Below are positions 16,442 through 24,313 of a stretch of DNA of 50,736 nucleotides, in pieces. Made by a program: the position numbers and the translations under genes. The notes below the pieces were generated by a model, which saw only the letters and a list, made by a program, of their open reading frames with translations, had not been told where the DNA came from and did no database searches. Each line of letters opens with the position of its first letter. Within the stretch, counting starts at the first letter, position 1. The DNA is from Aquirhabdus sp. (GTDB lineage: Bacteria > Pseudomonadota > Gammaproteobacteria > Pseudomonadales > Moraxellaceae). The stretch spans positions 1 to 50,736 of the forward strand of contig JASLGO010000037.1 of NCBI GenBank assembly GCA_030150135.1, in the 5' to 3' direction.

Positions 16442-17428
16442 ATGAAAGTGAAAATGATTTTTGCCTCAACGATGTTAACTATTGCGGTATCTGCACACGC
16501 TCAAACCATGTGTATTTTTGATCCTCTAGGAGCCCAAGGTGATAATTATGCAATGATGAAAGATTATGTCATTGCTGCAAAACAATGGGGTGTTGATCTT
16601 AAATTAAAACCATACACGGATGAACGAGTGGCAGCTGAAGATTTTAAGGCTGGTCAGTGTGATGGTGTTGCATTAACAGGTATGCGAGCTCGCCAGTTTA
16701 ATAGTTTTATTGGTTCAATTGATGCGATCGGTGCACTACCAAATAATACTTCAACGAAAATGATTATTACCTTGATGGCAAATCCAAAACTCGCTAGTGA
16801 TATGATTCAAAATAGCTATGAGGTTGCAGGAGTAACGACCTTAGGATCTGCATATATCATGGTGAGAGATAAGAAAATTAACTCTCTCGCTAAAGCTGCA
16901 GGGATTAAGTTTGGTGTACTGGATTATGATAAAGCTCAAGCAAAAATGGTTCAAAAAGTTGGTGCACAGCCCGTATCGGTAGACCTTTTGACGATTGGAG
17001 CAAAGTTTAATAACGGTCAGGTAGACGCAATAGGCATGCCAGCAATGGGTTTTAAACCTTTTGAACTGTATAAAGGCTTGGGAACTCAAGGTGCGATTAT
17101 TCGCTTTCCTGTGCTACAAGTGATGGGTGATATTATCATTCGCCAGAGCCAATTTCCGGAAGGTTATGGTCAAAAGAGTCGAACTTGGGTTGCAGGTTTG
17201 CTTGGGCGAGAAGTTGAAAATATCAATAAATTAGAAGCGTCAATTGAACCGAAATATTGGTTAGATATCTCGGCGAATGACAAACTTGGTTATGTCAAGT
17301 TGATGCGCGAGGCGCGGATTGATTTGACCAATGACGGCATCTATAACAAAAAAATGATGGGATTGTTAAAGAAAGTACGCTGTACTCAGGATCCAAATAG
17401 CTTTGAATGCTCCTTAAATGGAGAGTAA
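16442..17428 (+). CDS. AdeT1/2-like periplasmic solute-binding protein, paralogue 3
   Basis: 328 residues with a signal peptide ending at SAHA, then QTMCIFDPLGAQGD. It forms a close subgroup with paralogues 4 and 5, sharing DERVAAEDFKAGQCDG, TGMRARQFNSFIGSIDAIG, KFGVLDYDKAQAKMVQKVG and LDISANDKLGYVKLMREAR. The four conserved cysteines are present. AAGGGAA lies 8 nt before the ATG. Nucleotide differences from paralogue 4 are spread over synonymous sites, so the duplication is not recent. It is probably an exported ligand-binding protein of unknown substrate. Confidence 0.85.
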   Translation: MKVKMIFASTMLTIAVSAHAQTMCIFDPLGAQGDNYAMMKDYVIAAKQWGVDLKLKPYTDERVAAEDFKAGQCDGVALTGMRARQFNSFIGSIDAIGALPNNTSTKMIITLMANPKLASDMIQNSYEVAGVTTLGSAYIMVRDKKINSLAKAAGIKFGVLDYDKAQAKMVQKVGAQPVSVDLLTIGAKFNNGQVDAIGMPAMGFKPFELYKGLGTQGAIIRFPVLQVMGDIIIRQSQFPEGYGQKSRTWVAGLLGREVENINKLEASIEPKYWLDISANDKLGYVKLMREARIDLTNDGIYNKKMMGLLKKVRCTQDPNSFECSLNGE

Positions 17429-17450
17429 TGTTAAATAGCTCTCATTTTTG

Positions 17451-17484
17451 AAAAGACCTCATTTTGTAAATGGGGTCTTTTTTT
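17451..17484 (+). terminator. Intrinsic terminator after AdeT-like paralogue 3
   Basis: A 12-bp stem with one T-G pair (17453-17464 with 17468-17479) and a tiny loop, followed by a T-run to 17484. Confidence 0.9.
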
Positions 17485-17606
17485 CATTTAGAAAGTGTGC
17501 GATAACTGACCAAGCGATTCTATCTTGATATTCACTTCTGAGTTCAAGCATGAGAACAAGTGCTTATATAAAATAAATATCGTAGCCAATAACAGGGATT
17601 TTTGGT

Positions 17607-18596
17607 ATGAAAGTTTCAATGATTTTTGCTGCCGCGGCGGCAGTGATGGTTGCAAATTCAGCACAAGCACAAACCATGTGTGTGTTTGATCTACTTGGAA
17701 CGCAGGGTGATAGCTATGCGCTGATGAAAGATTATGCGCTGGCATCGAAGCAATGGGGCGCAAATCTTGTATTGAAAGCTTATCCTGATGAGCGGGTTGC
17801 ATTTGAGGATTTTAAAGCAGGTCAATGCGATGCGATTTCGTTAAGTGGTTTGCGTGCTCGTCAGTTCAATAATTTTATTGGATCGATTGATGCGATTGGT
17901 GCAGTTCCAAGTAACGCCGCTGCAAAAATGATTATTAGTTTAATGGCTAATCCTAAGTTAGCGCCAGATATGCTGCAGAATGGCTATGAGGTTGCAGGAG
18001 TAACGTCATTGGGTTCTGGCTATATCATGGTCAGAGATCGCAAAATTAACTCATTAGCTAAAGCAGCAGGAATTAAATTCGGTGTTTTAGATTACGATAA
18101 GGCTCAGGCGGCAATGATCCAGAAAATTGGTGCCCAACCAGTCGCAAGTGATTTGATGAGTATCGGTGGTAAGTTTAATAATGGTCAGATTGATGCGTTG
18201 GGTATGCCTGCACTCGCCTTTCGACCAATGGAGCTTTACAAAGGATTGGGAACTAAGGGCGCGATCTTTCGTTTTCCTGTGATTCACATTACCTATGACA
18301 TCATTATTCGTCCCGATAAATTTCCAGAAGGCTATGGTCAGAAGAGTCGGACATGGGCGACGAGCCTGATTCCTCGAGAGTTTGAGAATATTAATAAGAC
18401 CGAACGAGGCATTGATGCCAAGTATTGGGAAGAACTTTCTGCAAATGACAAATTAGGCTATATCAAGCTGATGCGCGAAGCACGGATCGATTTAACCAAG
18501 CAAGATATTTACAATAAAAAAATGATGGGTTTGTTGAAAAAAGTACGATGTGCGCAAGATCCAAGTAGCTTTGAATGTTCTTTAAATGGGGAATAA
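17607..18596 (+). CDS. AdeT1/2-like periplasmic solute-binding protein, paralogue 4
   Basis: 329 residues. The signal peptide is Ala-rich and ends at SAQA before QTMCVFD. The mature part is nearest to paralogue 3 (SSFECSLNGE tail, KINSLAKAAGIKFGVLDYD). Differences at otherwise conserved sites include FDLLG for FDPLG, SKQWGANLVLKAYPDE, and GGKFNNGQIDALGMPALAF. An AGGGA box lies 8 nt before the ATG. The conserved GYGQKSRTW and four cysteines are intact, so there is no sign of decay. Confidence 0.85.
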   Translation: MKVSMIFAAAAAVMVANSAQAQTMCVFDLLGTQGDSYALMKDYALASKQWGANLVLKAYPDERVAFEDFKAGQCDAISLSGLRARQFNNFIGSIDAIGAVPSNAAAKMIISLMANPKLAPDMLQNGYEVAGVTSLGSGYIMVRDRKINSLAKAAGIKFGVLDYDKAQAAMIQKIGAQPVASDLMSIGGKFNNGQIDALGMPALAFRPMELYKGLGTKGAIFRFPVIHITYDIIIRPDKFPEGYGQKSRTWATSLIPREFENINKTERGIDAKYWEELSANDKLGYIKLMREARIDLTKQDIYNKKMMGLLKKVRCAQDPSSFECSLNGE

Positions 18597-18608
18597 AAGA
18601 AGATGTGT

Positions 18609-18637
18609 CCATTACGGATAAGTTTTATCCGTAATGG
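18609..18637 (+). terminator. Strong hairpin after AdeT-like paralogue 4
   Basis: A perfect 13-bp stem, CCATTACGGATAA (18609-18621) with TTATCCGTAATGG (18625-18637) and a 3-nt loop, 12 nt past the stop. No T-run follows, so it may be an RNA-stability element or a weak terminator. Confidence 0.5.
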
Positions 18638-18819
18638 CGGCTATTTGTAAAGTTGATATAGACCAGAATAAAGTTGTATTGAAAATATAAAGAATCTGGC
18701 GAATTCAGTAAAAACAATCATTCAATACTTGAAAAAAGATTGAAGTCGGGCAGAATATACTCATTCAAAAATAGGCAATGGAATCCTCCATTAACTATAG
18801 GAATTACAGGGAATATACG

Positions 18820-19821
18820 ATGAAAACAAATTTAAAATTTGCTGTGGCCGCATCAGCGATTGCTCTTGCAAGTGCAGCTCATGCTGCTGGCACACAAACG
18901 ATGTGTGTTTTTGACATCACAGGTGCAAACGGCGATAACTATGCAATGATGAAGGATTATGCACTTGCTGCGAAGCAATGGGGTGCAAATATTACGCTGA
19001 AAGCATATACCGATGAGCGTGTTGCTGCAGAAGATTTTAAAGCAGGTCAATGTGATGGTGTTGCGTTGACTGGTATTCGTGCTCGCCAATTTAATAGCTT
19101 CACAGGTTCGATTGATGCGATTGGTGGTCTAAATAGTAATACACAAGCTAAATCAATCATTACTGTGATGGCAAGCCCGAAACTTGCACCAGATATGGAA
19201 CAAAATGGTTACGAAGTTGTTGGCGTAACAACATTGGGTTCAGCATACATCATGGTTAATGACCGTGCGATCAACACCTTGGCAAAAGCTGCAGGTAAGC
19301 GTTTCGGTGTGCTTGATTATGATAAAGCGCAAGCGAAGATCGTTCAGAAAGTGGGTGCGCAACCTGTTTCTGTTGACTTGTTGACCATCGGTGGTAAATT
19401 CAATAACGGTCAGGTTGATATGATTGGCTTGCCAGCTGTTGCGTTTAAGCCATTAGAGCTTTACAAAGGTTTGGGTAATAAAGGTGCGATTGTTCGCTTC
19501 CCTGTAGTACAGGTGACAGGCGATATCGTGATTCGTCCAGGAAAATTCCCTGCAGGTTATGGTCAAAAGAGTCGTGATTGGGTTGCAAACCAAGTCAGTC
19601 GTGAGATGGACGTTGTGAACAAAACTGAAAAAGCAATTGATGCCAAGTACTGGATGGATATTCCGCCAGCAGACAAATTGGGTTATATCAAGTTGATGCG
19701 TGATTCACGTATTGAAATGACCAAAGAAGGCATTTACAACAAAAAAATGATGGCAATTCTGAAGAAAGTTCGTTGCCAAAGCGATCCTTCAAGCTTCGAA
19801 TGTGCATTGAATGACGAATAA
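18820..19821 (+). CDS. AdeT1/2-like periplasmic solute-binding protein, paralogue 5
   Basis: 333 residues from the ATG at 18820, which follows AGGGA with 7-nt spacing; the frame itself opens upstream at 18778 without a comparable site. The signal peptide ends at AAHA, followed by AGTQTMCVFD. It belongs to the paralogue 3/4 subgroup and has all four family cysteines and GYGQKSRDW. Its codons look more biased toward frequently used ones (CGT, GGT, AAA, GTT) than those of paralogues 1-4, which hints at stronger expression. This is an impression, not a calculation. Confidence 0.86.
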   Translation: MKTNLKFAVAASAIALASAAHAAGTQTMCVFDITGANGDNYAMMKDYALAAKQWGANITLKAYTDERVAAEDFKAGQCDGVALTGIRARQFNSFTGSIDAIGGLNSNTQAKSIITVMASPKLAPDMEQNGYEVVGVTTLGSAYIMVNDRAINTLAKAAGKRFGVLDYDKAQAKIVQKVGAQPVSVDLLTIGGKFNNGQVDMIGLPAVAFKPLELYKGLGNKGAIVRFPVVQVTGDIVIRPGKFPAGYGQKSRDWVANQVSREMDVVNKTEKAIDAKYWMDIPPADKLGYIKLMRDSRIEMTKEGIYNKKMMAILKKVRCQSDPSSFECALNDE

Positions 19822-19845
19822 GTTGTAATTTATTTGTTTTAAAAG

Positions 19846-19882
19846 AAAGCCTGGCGATGAGTTGCTGGGCTTTTTTATCTTT
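19846..19882 (+). terminator. Intrinsic terminator after AdeT-like paralogue 5
   Basis: Stem AAAGCCTGGC (19846-19855) pairs with GCTGGGCTTT (19864-19873) with two wobble pairs, followed by a T-rich tail. Confidence 0.85.
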
Positions 19883-20037
19883 TCATCGCATAAAAGTGAA
19901 AAAATAATCTTGTAAACGCCATTGTATTCAGAATGAAGTTCGGCTAAAAATACCGCGCAACGGACTAGAACGATGGTTGATTGATCGGGCCAAAGTAAGT
20001 CTATACAGGCTTTGTTTATCATAATATGGAGTAATAC

Positions 20038-21060
20038 ATGAAAAAAATTGCAATGGCAGCACTTCTGGCTGCAATGAGTTTTCATTCGGCGAATGCTGCA
20101 GGTCCAAAACTGACATTATGCGTCTACGATCCGCTTGGTGCGCGTGGTGATGCTTATGGATATGCAAAAGACTATGTATTACAGTTTCCACGTTTTGGTA
20201 TGACCAATCCTGTTGAATTAAAAGCGTATACCAATGAGGCGATCATTGCTGAAGACTTCAAAGCGGGTCAGTGTGATGGTGCGATCATGACCAATCTACG
20301 TGCTCGCCAGTTTAATAAATATACAGGTAGCTTAGATGCGATTGGTGCGGTTCCTTCAAGACAAGCGTTAAACGTTGCATTGCAAGCGCTGTCTAGTAAG
20401 CAACTGGCTCCGAAAATGGTAGAAGGTGATTATGAAGTCGTTGGTTTAATTCCACTGGGCACAGCTTATATCATGGTTGGAGATCGTAAGATCAACACGC
20501 TGGCTAAAGCCGCTGGTAAAAAAATCGCGGTGCTAGATTATGATAAGTCACAGGCCAAACTGGTACAAAAAGTAGGTGCGCAGCCAGTCAGCGTCGACTT
20601 AACGACAATTTCAGGTAAATTCAATAACCATCAGGTTGATATTATTGCGGGTCCAGCGGTGATCTTCAAACCGTTTGAACTTGCAAAAGGGATGACTGGT
20701 CCAAATGGTGAAATCACTGGTGCGGTAGTTCGCTTCCCACTGGTTCAAATCACTGCGGCAATGGTTGTACGTAAGAGCAAGTTTACCAACGAAGAAGCTA
20801 ATCAGAAGATCCGTGAATATGTAAACACCCAGATTGGCACTGCTTATAAATACATTGACAATGCTGAAAAAGAAATTGACGCAAAATATTGGATGGACGT
20901 ACCTGCGGCGGATAAAGTGGGTTATGTCAAGCTGATGCGTGCGTCACGTATGGATCTCACTAAAGATGGTACCTATGATCCAGAAATGATGCATTTACTG
21001 AAAAAAGTGCGTTGTAAACTTGATCCTACAAACTATGAATGTGCGTTAGAAGATGAATAA
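20038..21060 (+). CDS. AdeT1/2-like periplasmic solute-binding protein, paralogue 6 (divergent)
   Basis: 340 residues, the most divergent copy. The signal peptide ends at SANA, followed by AGPKLTLCVYDPLGARGD. It keeps the four cysteines and the central IAVLDYDKSQAKLVQKVG and KFNNHQVDIIAGPA blocks. It lacks the GYGQKSRxW motif of the other five, having ANQKIREYVN instead. It also has a small insertion containing TGPNGEITG and a different PRFGMTNPVELKAYTNEA segment. A GGAG box precedes the ATG. It resembles the AdeT gene I associate with Acinetobacter just before erpA, so it may be the ancestral copy of the array. Confidence 0.86.
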   Translation: MKKIAMAALLAAMSFHSANAAGPKLTLCVYDPLGARGDAYGYAKDYVLQFPRFGMTNPVELKAYTNEAIIAEDFKAGQCDGAIMTNLRARQFNKYTGSLDAIGAVPSRQALNVALQALSSKQLAPKMVEGDYEVVGLIPLGTAYIMVGDRKINTLAKAAGKKIAVLDYDKSQAKLVQKVGAQPVSVDLTTISGKFNNHQVDIIAGPAVIFKPFELAKGMTGPNGEITGAVVRFPLVQITAAMVVRKSKFTNEEANQKIREYVNTQIGTAYKYIDNAEKEIDAKYWMDVPAADKVGYVKLMRASRMDLTKDGTYDPEMMHLLKKVRCKLDPTNYECALEDE

Positions 21061-21101
21061 TTGGCTTCAACATTGTTTTAAAAACTTTGTTTGATCCCCT
21101 C

Positions 21102-21131
21102 AAAACCACTGAAACTTTTCAGTGGTTTTTT
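21102..21131 (+). terminator. Intrinsic terminator after AdeT-like paralogue 6
   Basis: AAAACCACTGAA (21102-21113) pairs with TTCAGTGGTTTT (21118-21129) around a 4-nt loop and ends in a T-run. Confidence 0.92.
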
Positions 21132-21201
21132 ATTGATGATCTATACGTACGGATTGTGTATTTAAGTCTTCAAGCTTGAAAAATGACGTTACACCCAAAT
21201 C

Positions 21202-21230
21202 TTATTCCTACAGGGTGAACGTGTTATGAT
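21202..21230 (+). promoter_or_regulatory. Possible erpA promoter
   Basis: A good -10 TATGAT (21225-21230) with an upstream TG-like extension lies 17 nt after a weak -35 TTATTC (21202-21207). The leader would be about 75 nt. I could not recognise an IscR site with confidence. Confidence 0.3.
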
Positions 21231-21311
21231 AATGCATCGCAGAGAGACTAATTTTTCTTCCAGTTTGAGAATTATCGCCTTGCGTTAGTCAGTGTTGAGG
21301 AGATTGGAATA

Positions 21312-21647
21312 ATGAATGCACCTGCCATGGTTTTAACTGATCGCGCAGCGACTAAAGTACGTCAATTACGTGATGGTGAGGGAAGTGACGACTTGTTGCT
21401 TCGTGTTTATGTCACGGGTGGAGGTTGCTCAGGATTTTCTTATGGATTTACATTTGCTGAAGCTGCAAATGATGATGATGCGCGCATCGAGAATGGCGAT
21501 GTGGCGATGGTGGTTGATTCATTAAGCTATCAATATCTCGTTGGTTCCGAAGTCGATTATTTGGAAGGGCTCGAAGGCTCTCGTTTTGTTGTAAAAAACC
21601 CAAATGCAACAACAACATGTGGTTGTGGTTCGTCTTTTTCGATCTAA
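21312..21647 (+). CDS. erpA: Iron-sulfur cluster insertion protein ErpA
   Basis: ErpA is an A-type carrier that delivers Fe-S clusters to apo-enzymes, including those of isoprenoid synthesis. The 111-residue protein has the HesB/IscA fold and all three ligand cysteines: GGGCSGFSYGF and the C-terminal TTCGCGSSFSI. A GAGGAGA ribosome site precedes the ATG. The length is normal. Its position between an AdeT-like gene and anmK matches Acinetobacter gene order. The Fe-S enzymes MutY and ThiC in this window belong to the classes of protein that need such carriers. Confidence 0.96.
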   Translation: MNAPAMVLTDRAATKVRQLRDGEGSDDLLLRVYVTGGGCSGFSYGFTFAEAANDDDARIENGDVAMVVDSLSYQYLVGSEVDYLEGLEGSRFVVKNPNATTTCGCGSSFSI

Positions 21648-21683
21648 GTTAAAGCTATTTTCAAGTTCCCTATTTTTCCAAAA

Positions 21684-21707
21684 ACACACCGCAAATTAGC
21701 GGTGTGT
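21684..21707 (-). terminator. Hairpin at the anmK 3' end
   Basis: ACACACCGC (21684-21692) and GCGGTGTGT (21699-21707) form a 9-bp stem that includes the anmK stop codon. On the minus strand it is followed by TTTT, so it may terminate anmK. It could also form at the end of the convergent erpA transcript. Confidence 0.55.
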
Positions 21708-22823
21708 CAGTGTGCCTAATACACGTAAGCCTTGCGCTCCTGTAACGGCTGGCAAATTCCCTGAAAAATGATGGATGCGTTGGTGTGTGAGCCAAGCAAA
21801 TGCTGTGGCTTCAACCCATGTCGGCGCCAGTCCCATGTCTAATGTGCTTTTGAGTGTCCAATCGGGTAATCCCTGTGCGATGGCTTGCCATAGTGCACGG
21901 TTATATGCACCACCACCACAGAGCCATAATTCGCCTTTGAGTTCAGTGCGCGTGATCGCATCAATGATGGTTTGTGCAGTGAGTTGAAGTAGGGTTGCTT
22001 GGACGTCTTGAGGTTGAATTGGCGTTATATTTTTTGCCTGTTGCACCGCATTGATTTGTTGCTGTAGCCAAGTCAAATTAAAATCTTCACGGCCTGTACT
22101 CTTCGGAAATGGTCGAGAGAAATAGTCATGTGATAGCAACCGATTTAGTAAGATGTTGTCTATTATTCCCGTTGCGGCCCATGCACCGTCTTGATCGAAA
22201 GTTTGTCCAGTGTGCTGAAAGCACCATGCATCCATGAGAATATTGGCGGGTCCTGTGTCGAAGCCAAACACTTGATCAGGCTGTCCTGCGGGTAGTACGC
22301 TAATGTTTGCAATACCACCAAGATTTAGAATAATTCGATCTATGTGTTCATCTTGAAAAATTGCTTGATGAAAAGCTGGAACTAGTGGCGCACCTTGTCC
22401 ACCCGCTGCCATATCGCGGCGTCTGAAATCTGAAACAACAGGTAAGCCTGTGATTTCTGCAATCAGGTTTGGATCGCCTATTTGCAAAGTGAATCCAGCT
22501 TCGGGGCGATGGCGAATCGTCTGTCCATGACTGCCTAATGCGCAGATTTGAGCTTGATCAATCTGATTTTCGCTAATCAGTCGATTTGCGGATTCACCAA
22601 TTAAACGCGCTAAGGCGACATCGGCGACGCCCATGCGTTCAATTTCATTGTCTGCTGGAAGTGTTAATGCGATTAAATCATTGCGCAGTTGTTCTGGGAA
22701 AGGGACGGTCAATGTCGCATGCAATTGCAAAGGACTAAACGAAACAGCGACGAGGTCAACGCCATCCAGACTGGTTCCTGACATGACGCCAATAAAAATG
22801 TCCTGTTTCATTTGTTGTTCCAT
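21696..22823 (-). CDS. anmK: Anhydro-N-acetylmuramic acid kinase
   Basis: AnmK phosphorylates and hydrolyses 1,6-anhydro-MurNAc to MurNAc-6-phosphate during recycling of cell-wall peptidoglycan. The 375-residue product begins with the family block FIGVMSGTSLDGVDLVAV and contains GSHGQTIRHRP, a SDFRRRDMAAGGQGAPLVPAFH segment, LNLGGIANIS, GFDTGPANILMDAW and LWLCGGGAYN. All are typical of the AnmK ASKHA-fold kinase. Starts at 22823 or at the internal ATG at 22811 are both possible. It is divergent from tyrS and convergent with erpA, as in Acinetobacter. Confidence 0.96.
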   Translation of the reverse strand: MEQQMKQDIFIGVMSGTSLDGVDLVAVSFSPLQLHATLTVPFPEQLRNDLIALTLPADNEIERMGVADVALARLIGESANRLISENQIDQAQICALGSHGQTIRHRPEAGFTLQIGDPNLIAEITGLPVVSDFRRRDMAAGGQGAPLVPAFHQAIFQDEHIDRIILNLGGIANISVLPAGQPDQVFGFDTGPANILMDAWCFQHTGQTFDQDGAWAATGIIDNILLNRLLSHDYFSRPFPKSTGREDFNLTWLQQQINAVQQAKNITPIQPQDVQATLLQLTAQTIIDAITRTELKGELWLCGGGAYNRALWQAIAQGLPDWTLKSTLDMGLAPTWVEATAFAWLTHQRIHHFSGNLPAVTGAQGLRVLGTLTHR

Positions 22824-22958
22824 GATTTGTTTGTTGATTGTCGCGTGGTGAATGTCGTTGATGAATAGAGTAACTCAAACACGCATTTATCACTAACTCA
22901 TCAATGTTAAAAAAGGCTAAAATATCGCGCAATATTACTGCATTTATTGATTCAGGTT

Positions 22959-24167
22959 ATGACGACTTTTCTTCCTGCGGAACAACAACTCGCGCTGATT
23001 GAGCGTGGCACAAGTGACATTATTCAACGTGACGAATTACTCAAAAAACTCCAAGAAAACCGTCCGTTACGCGTTAAAGCAGGCTTTGATCCAACGGCAC
23101 CTGATTTGCATCTAGGTCATACCGTATTACTGAATAAATTGCGTACATTTCAGGAATTAGGTCATGAAATCTTTTTCTTGATTGGCGATTTCACTGCGAT
23201 GATCGGTGATCCAACGGGAAAAAGCGCAACGCGCCCACCGCTGACGCGTGAACAAGTGTTAGAAAATGCCAAGAGCTACCAAGAACAGGTGTTCAAAATT
23301 CTTGATCCTGCTAAAACAAAAATTGTTTTTAATTCAACGTGGTTTGAAAAGAAAAGCGCTGCGGACATGATTGCCTTGGCATCGCAATACACGGTCACGC
23401 GCATGATGGAGCGGGATGATTTCAGTAAGCGTTTTAAAGCGCAGCAGTCGATTGCGATTCATGAGTTCTTGTATCCGTTGGTACAAGGTTACGATTCGGT
23501 TGAATTACAAGCGGATGTGGAGCTAGGCGGTACCGATCAGACCTTTAACCTGCTGATGGGTCGTACGCTGCAAGCGCGATACGGGCAAAGTTCGCAGATT
23601 TGCATTACCTTGCCGATTCTTGAAGGTCTGGATGGTGTGCAGAAGATGTCCAAATCGCTGCAAAATTACATTGGCGTGCATGATTCAGCGGGCAGCATGT
23701 ATCAGAAAATTCTGTCGATGCCTGATAGTTTGATTCCGCGTTACTTTGAATTACTGAGTTTCCGTCCAATGGAAGAGGTTAATGGCTTCCTCGCGGAAAT
23801 GGCGAATGGTTTGAATCCGCAAGAGTTAAAAAAACGTATTGCATTGGAACTGATTGAACGTTTCCACGATGCGGATGCTGCTGCAAATGCACACAAAAGC
23901 GCGGGCAATCGGATTGTCGATGGCGAAATTCCTGATGACATTCCAGAAGTGACGTTGGCACTCGAAGGGCAAACTGCTTTGTTTATTACCAGTGTGCTGA
24001 GTCGTGCGAATCTGACCAAGAATGCAGCGCAAGCGAAAGATGCCTTGGCGCGTGGTTCTGTGAAAGTGGATGGCGTGGTCGTCGATGCATCTTTCAGTCT
24101 GGCTGGCGGTGCGAACGTCGTGATTCAAGCGGGTAAGAAAGCCATTGCGCGCGTGATTGTTGCGTAA
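22959..24167 (+). CDS. tyrS: Tyrosyl-tRNA synthetase
   Basis: TyrRS charges tRNA-Tyr. The 402-residue enzyme is a class I synthetase with the HIGH-type motif HLGH at residues 51-54 (within DPTAPDLHLGHTVLL), the ELGGTDQTFNLLMGR specificity block, and KMSKS at 228-232. The C-terminal ~65 residues form an S4-like RNA-binding domain (AKDALARGSVKVDGVVVD). KMSKS, not KFGKT, places it in the second bacterial TyrRS subgroup. The frame opens at a TTG at 22947; the ATG at 22959 is preferred. It is followed by a clear terminator. Confidence 0.97.
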   Translation: MTTFLPAEQQLALIERGTSDIIQRDELLKKLQENRPLRVKAGFDPTAPDLHLGHTVLLNKLRTFQELGHEIFFLIGDFTAMIGDPTGKSATRPPLTREQVLENAKSYQEQVFKILDPAKTKIVFNSTWFEKKSAADMIALASQYTVTRMMERDDFSKRFKAQQSIAIHEFLYPLVQGYDSVELQADVELGGTDQTFNLLMGRTLQARYGQSSQICITLPILEGLDGVQKMSKSLQNYIGVHDSAGSMYQKILSMPDSLIPRYFELLSFRPMEEVNGFLAEMANGLNPQELKKRIALELIERFHDADAAANAHKSAGNRIVDGEIPDDIPEVTLALEGQTALFITSVLSRANLTKNAAQAKDALARGSVKVDGVVVDASFSLAGGANVVIQAGKKAIARVIVA

Positions 24168-24192
24168 AAATTTTTGAGTTGTAATTTGAAAG

Positions 24193-24217
24193 GGCGGATA
24201 GTTTTATCCGCCTTTTT
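24193..24217 (+). terminator. Intrinsic terminator of tyrS
   Basis: GGCGGATA (24193-24200), a GTTT loop, TATCCGCC (24205-24212) and five T. Its core resembles the hairpin after AdeT-like paralogue 4. Confidence 0.92.
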
Positions 24218-24313
24218 GCTTAATGCAAGGTTATAGACGCCACAAGCCAAGCGATGGTCTTGGCTAAATTGCTATAATTTGACCATTCACCTTTCTATTC
24301 TGATGACCAATAC

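Noticed and set aside
17488..17802. A 104-codon minus-strand frame at the start of AdeT-like paralogue 4
   Set aside because: Overlaps the signal peptide and N-terminus of a clear family member and resembles nothing.
19789..20191. Minus-strand frames between AdeT-like paralogues 5 and 6
   Set aside because: They cover the terminator and the 5' end of paralogue 6; Cys/His-rich low-complexity translations typical of antisense frames.
13753..21060. Calling the six paralogues RND efflux pumps, as homologues are sometimes labelled
   Set aside because: They are ~330-residue proteins with one N-terminal signal peptide and no further membrane segments, unlike ~1000-residue RND transporters or their lipoylated adaptor proteins.
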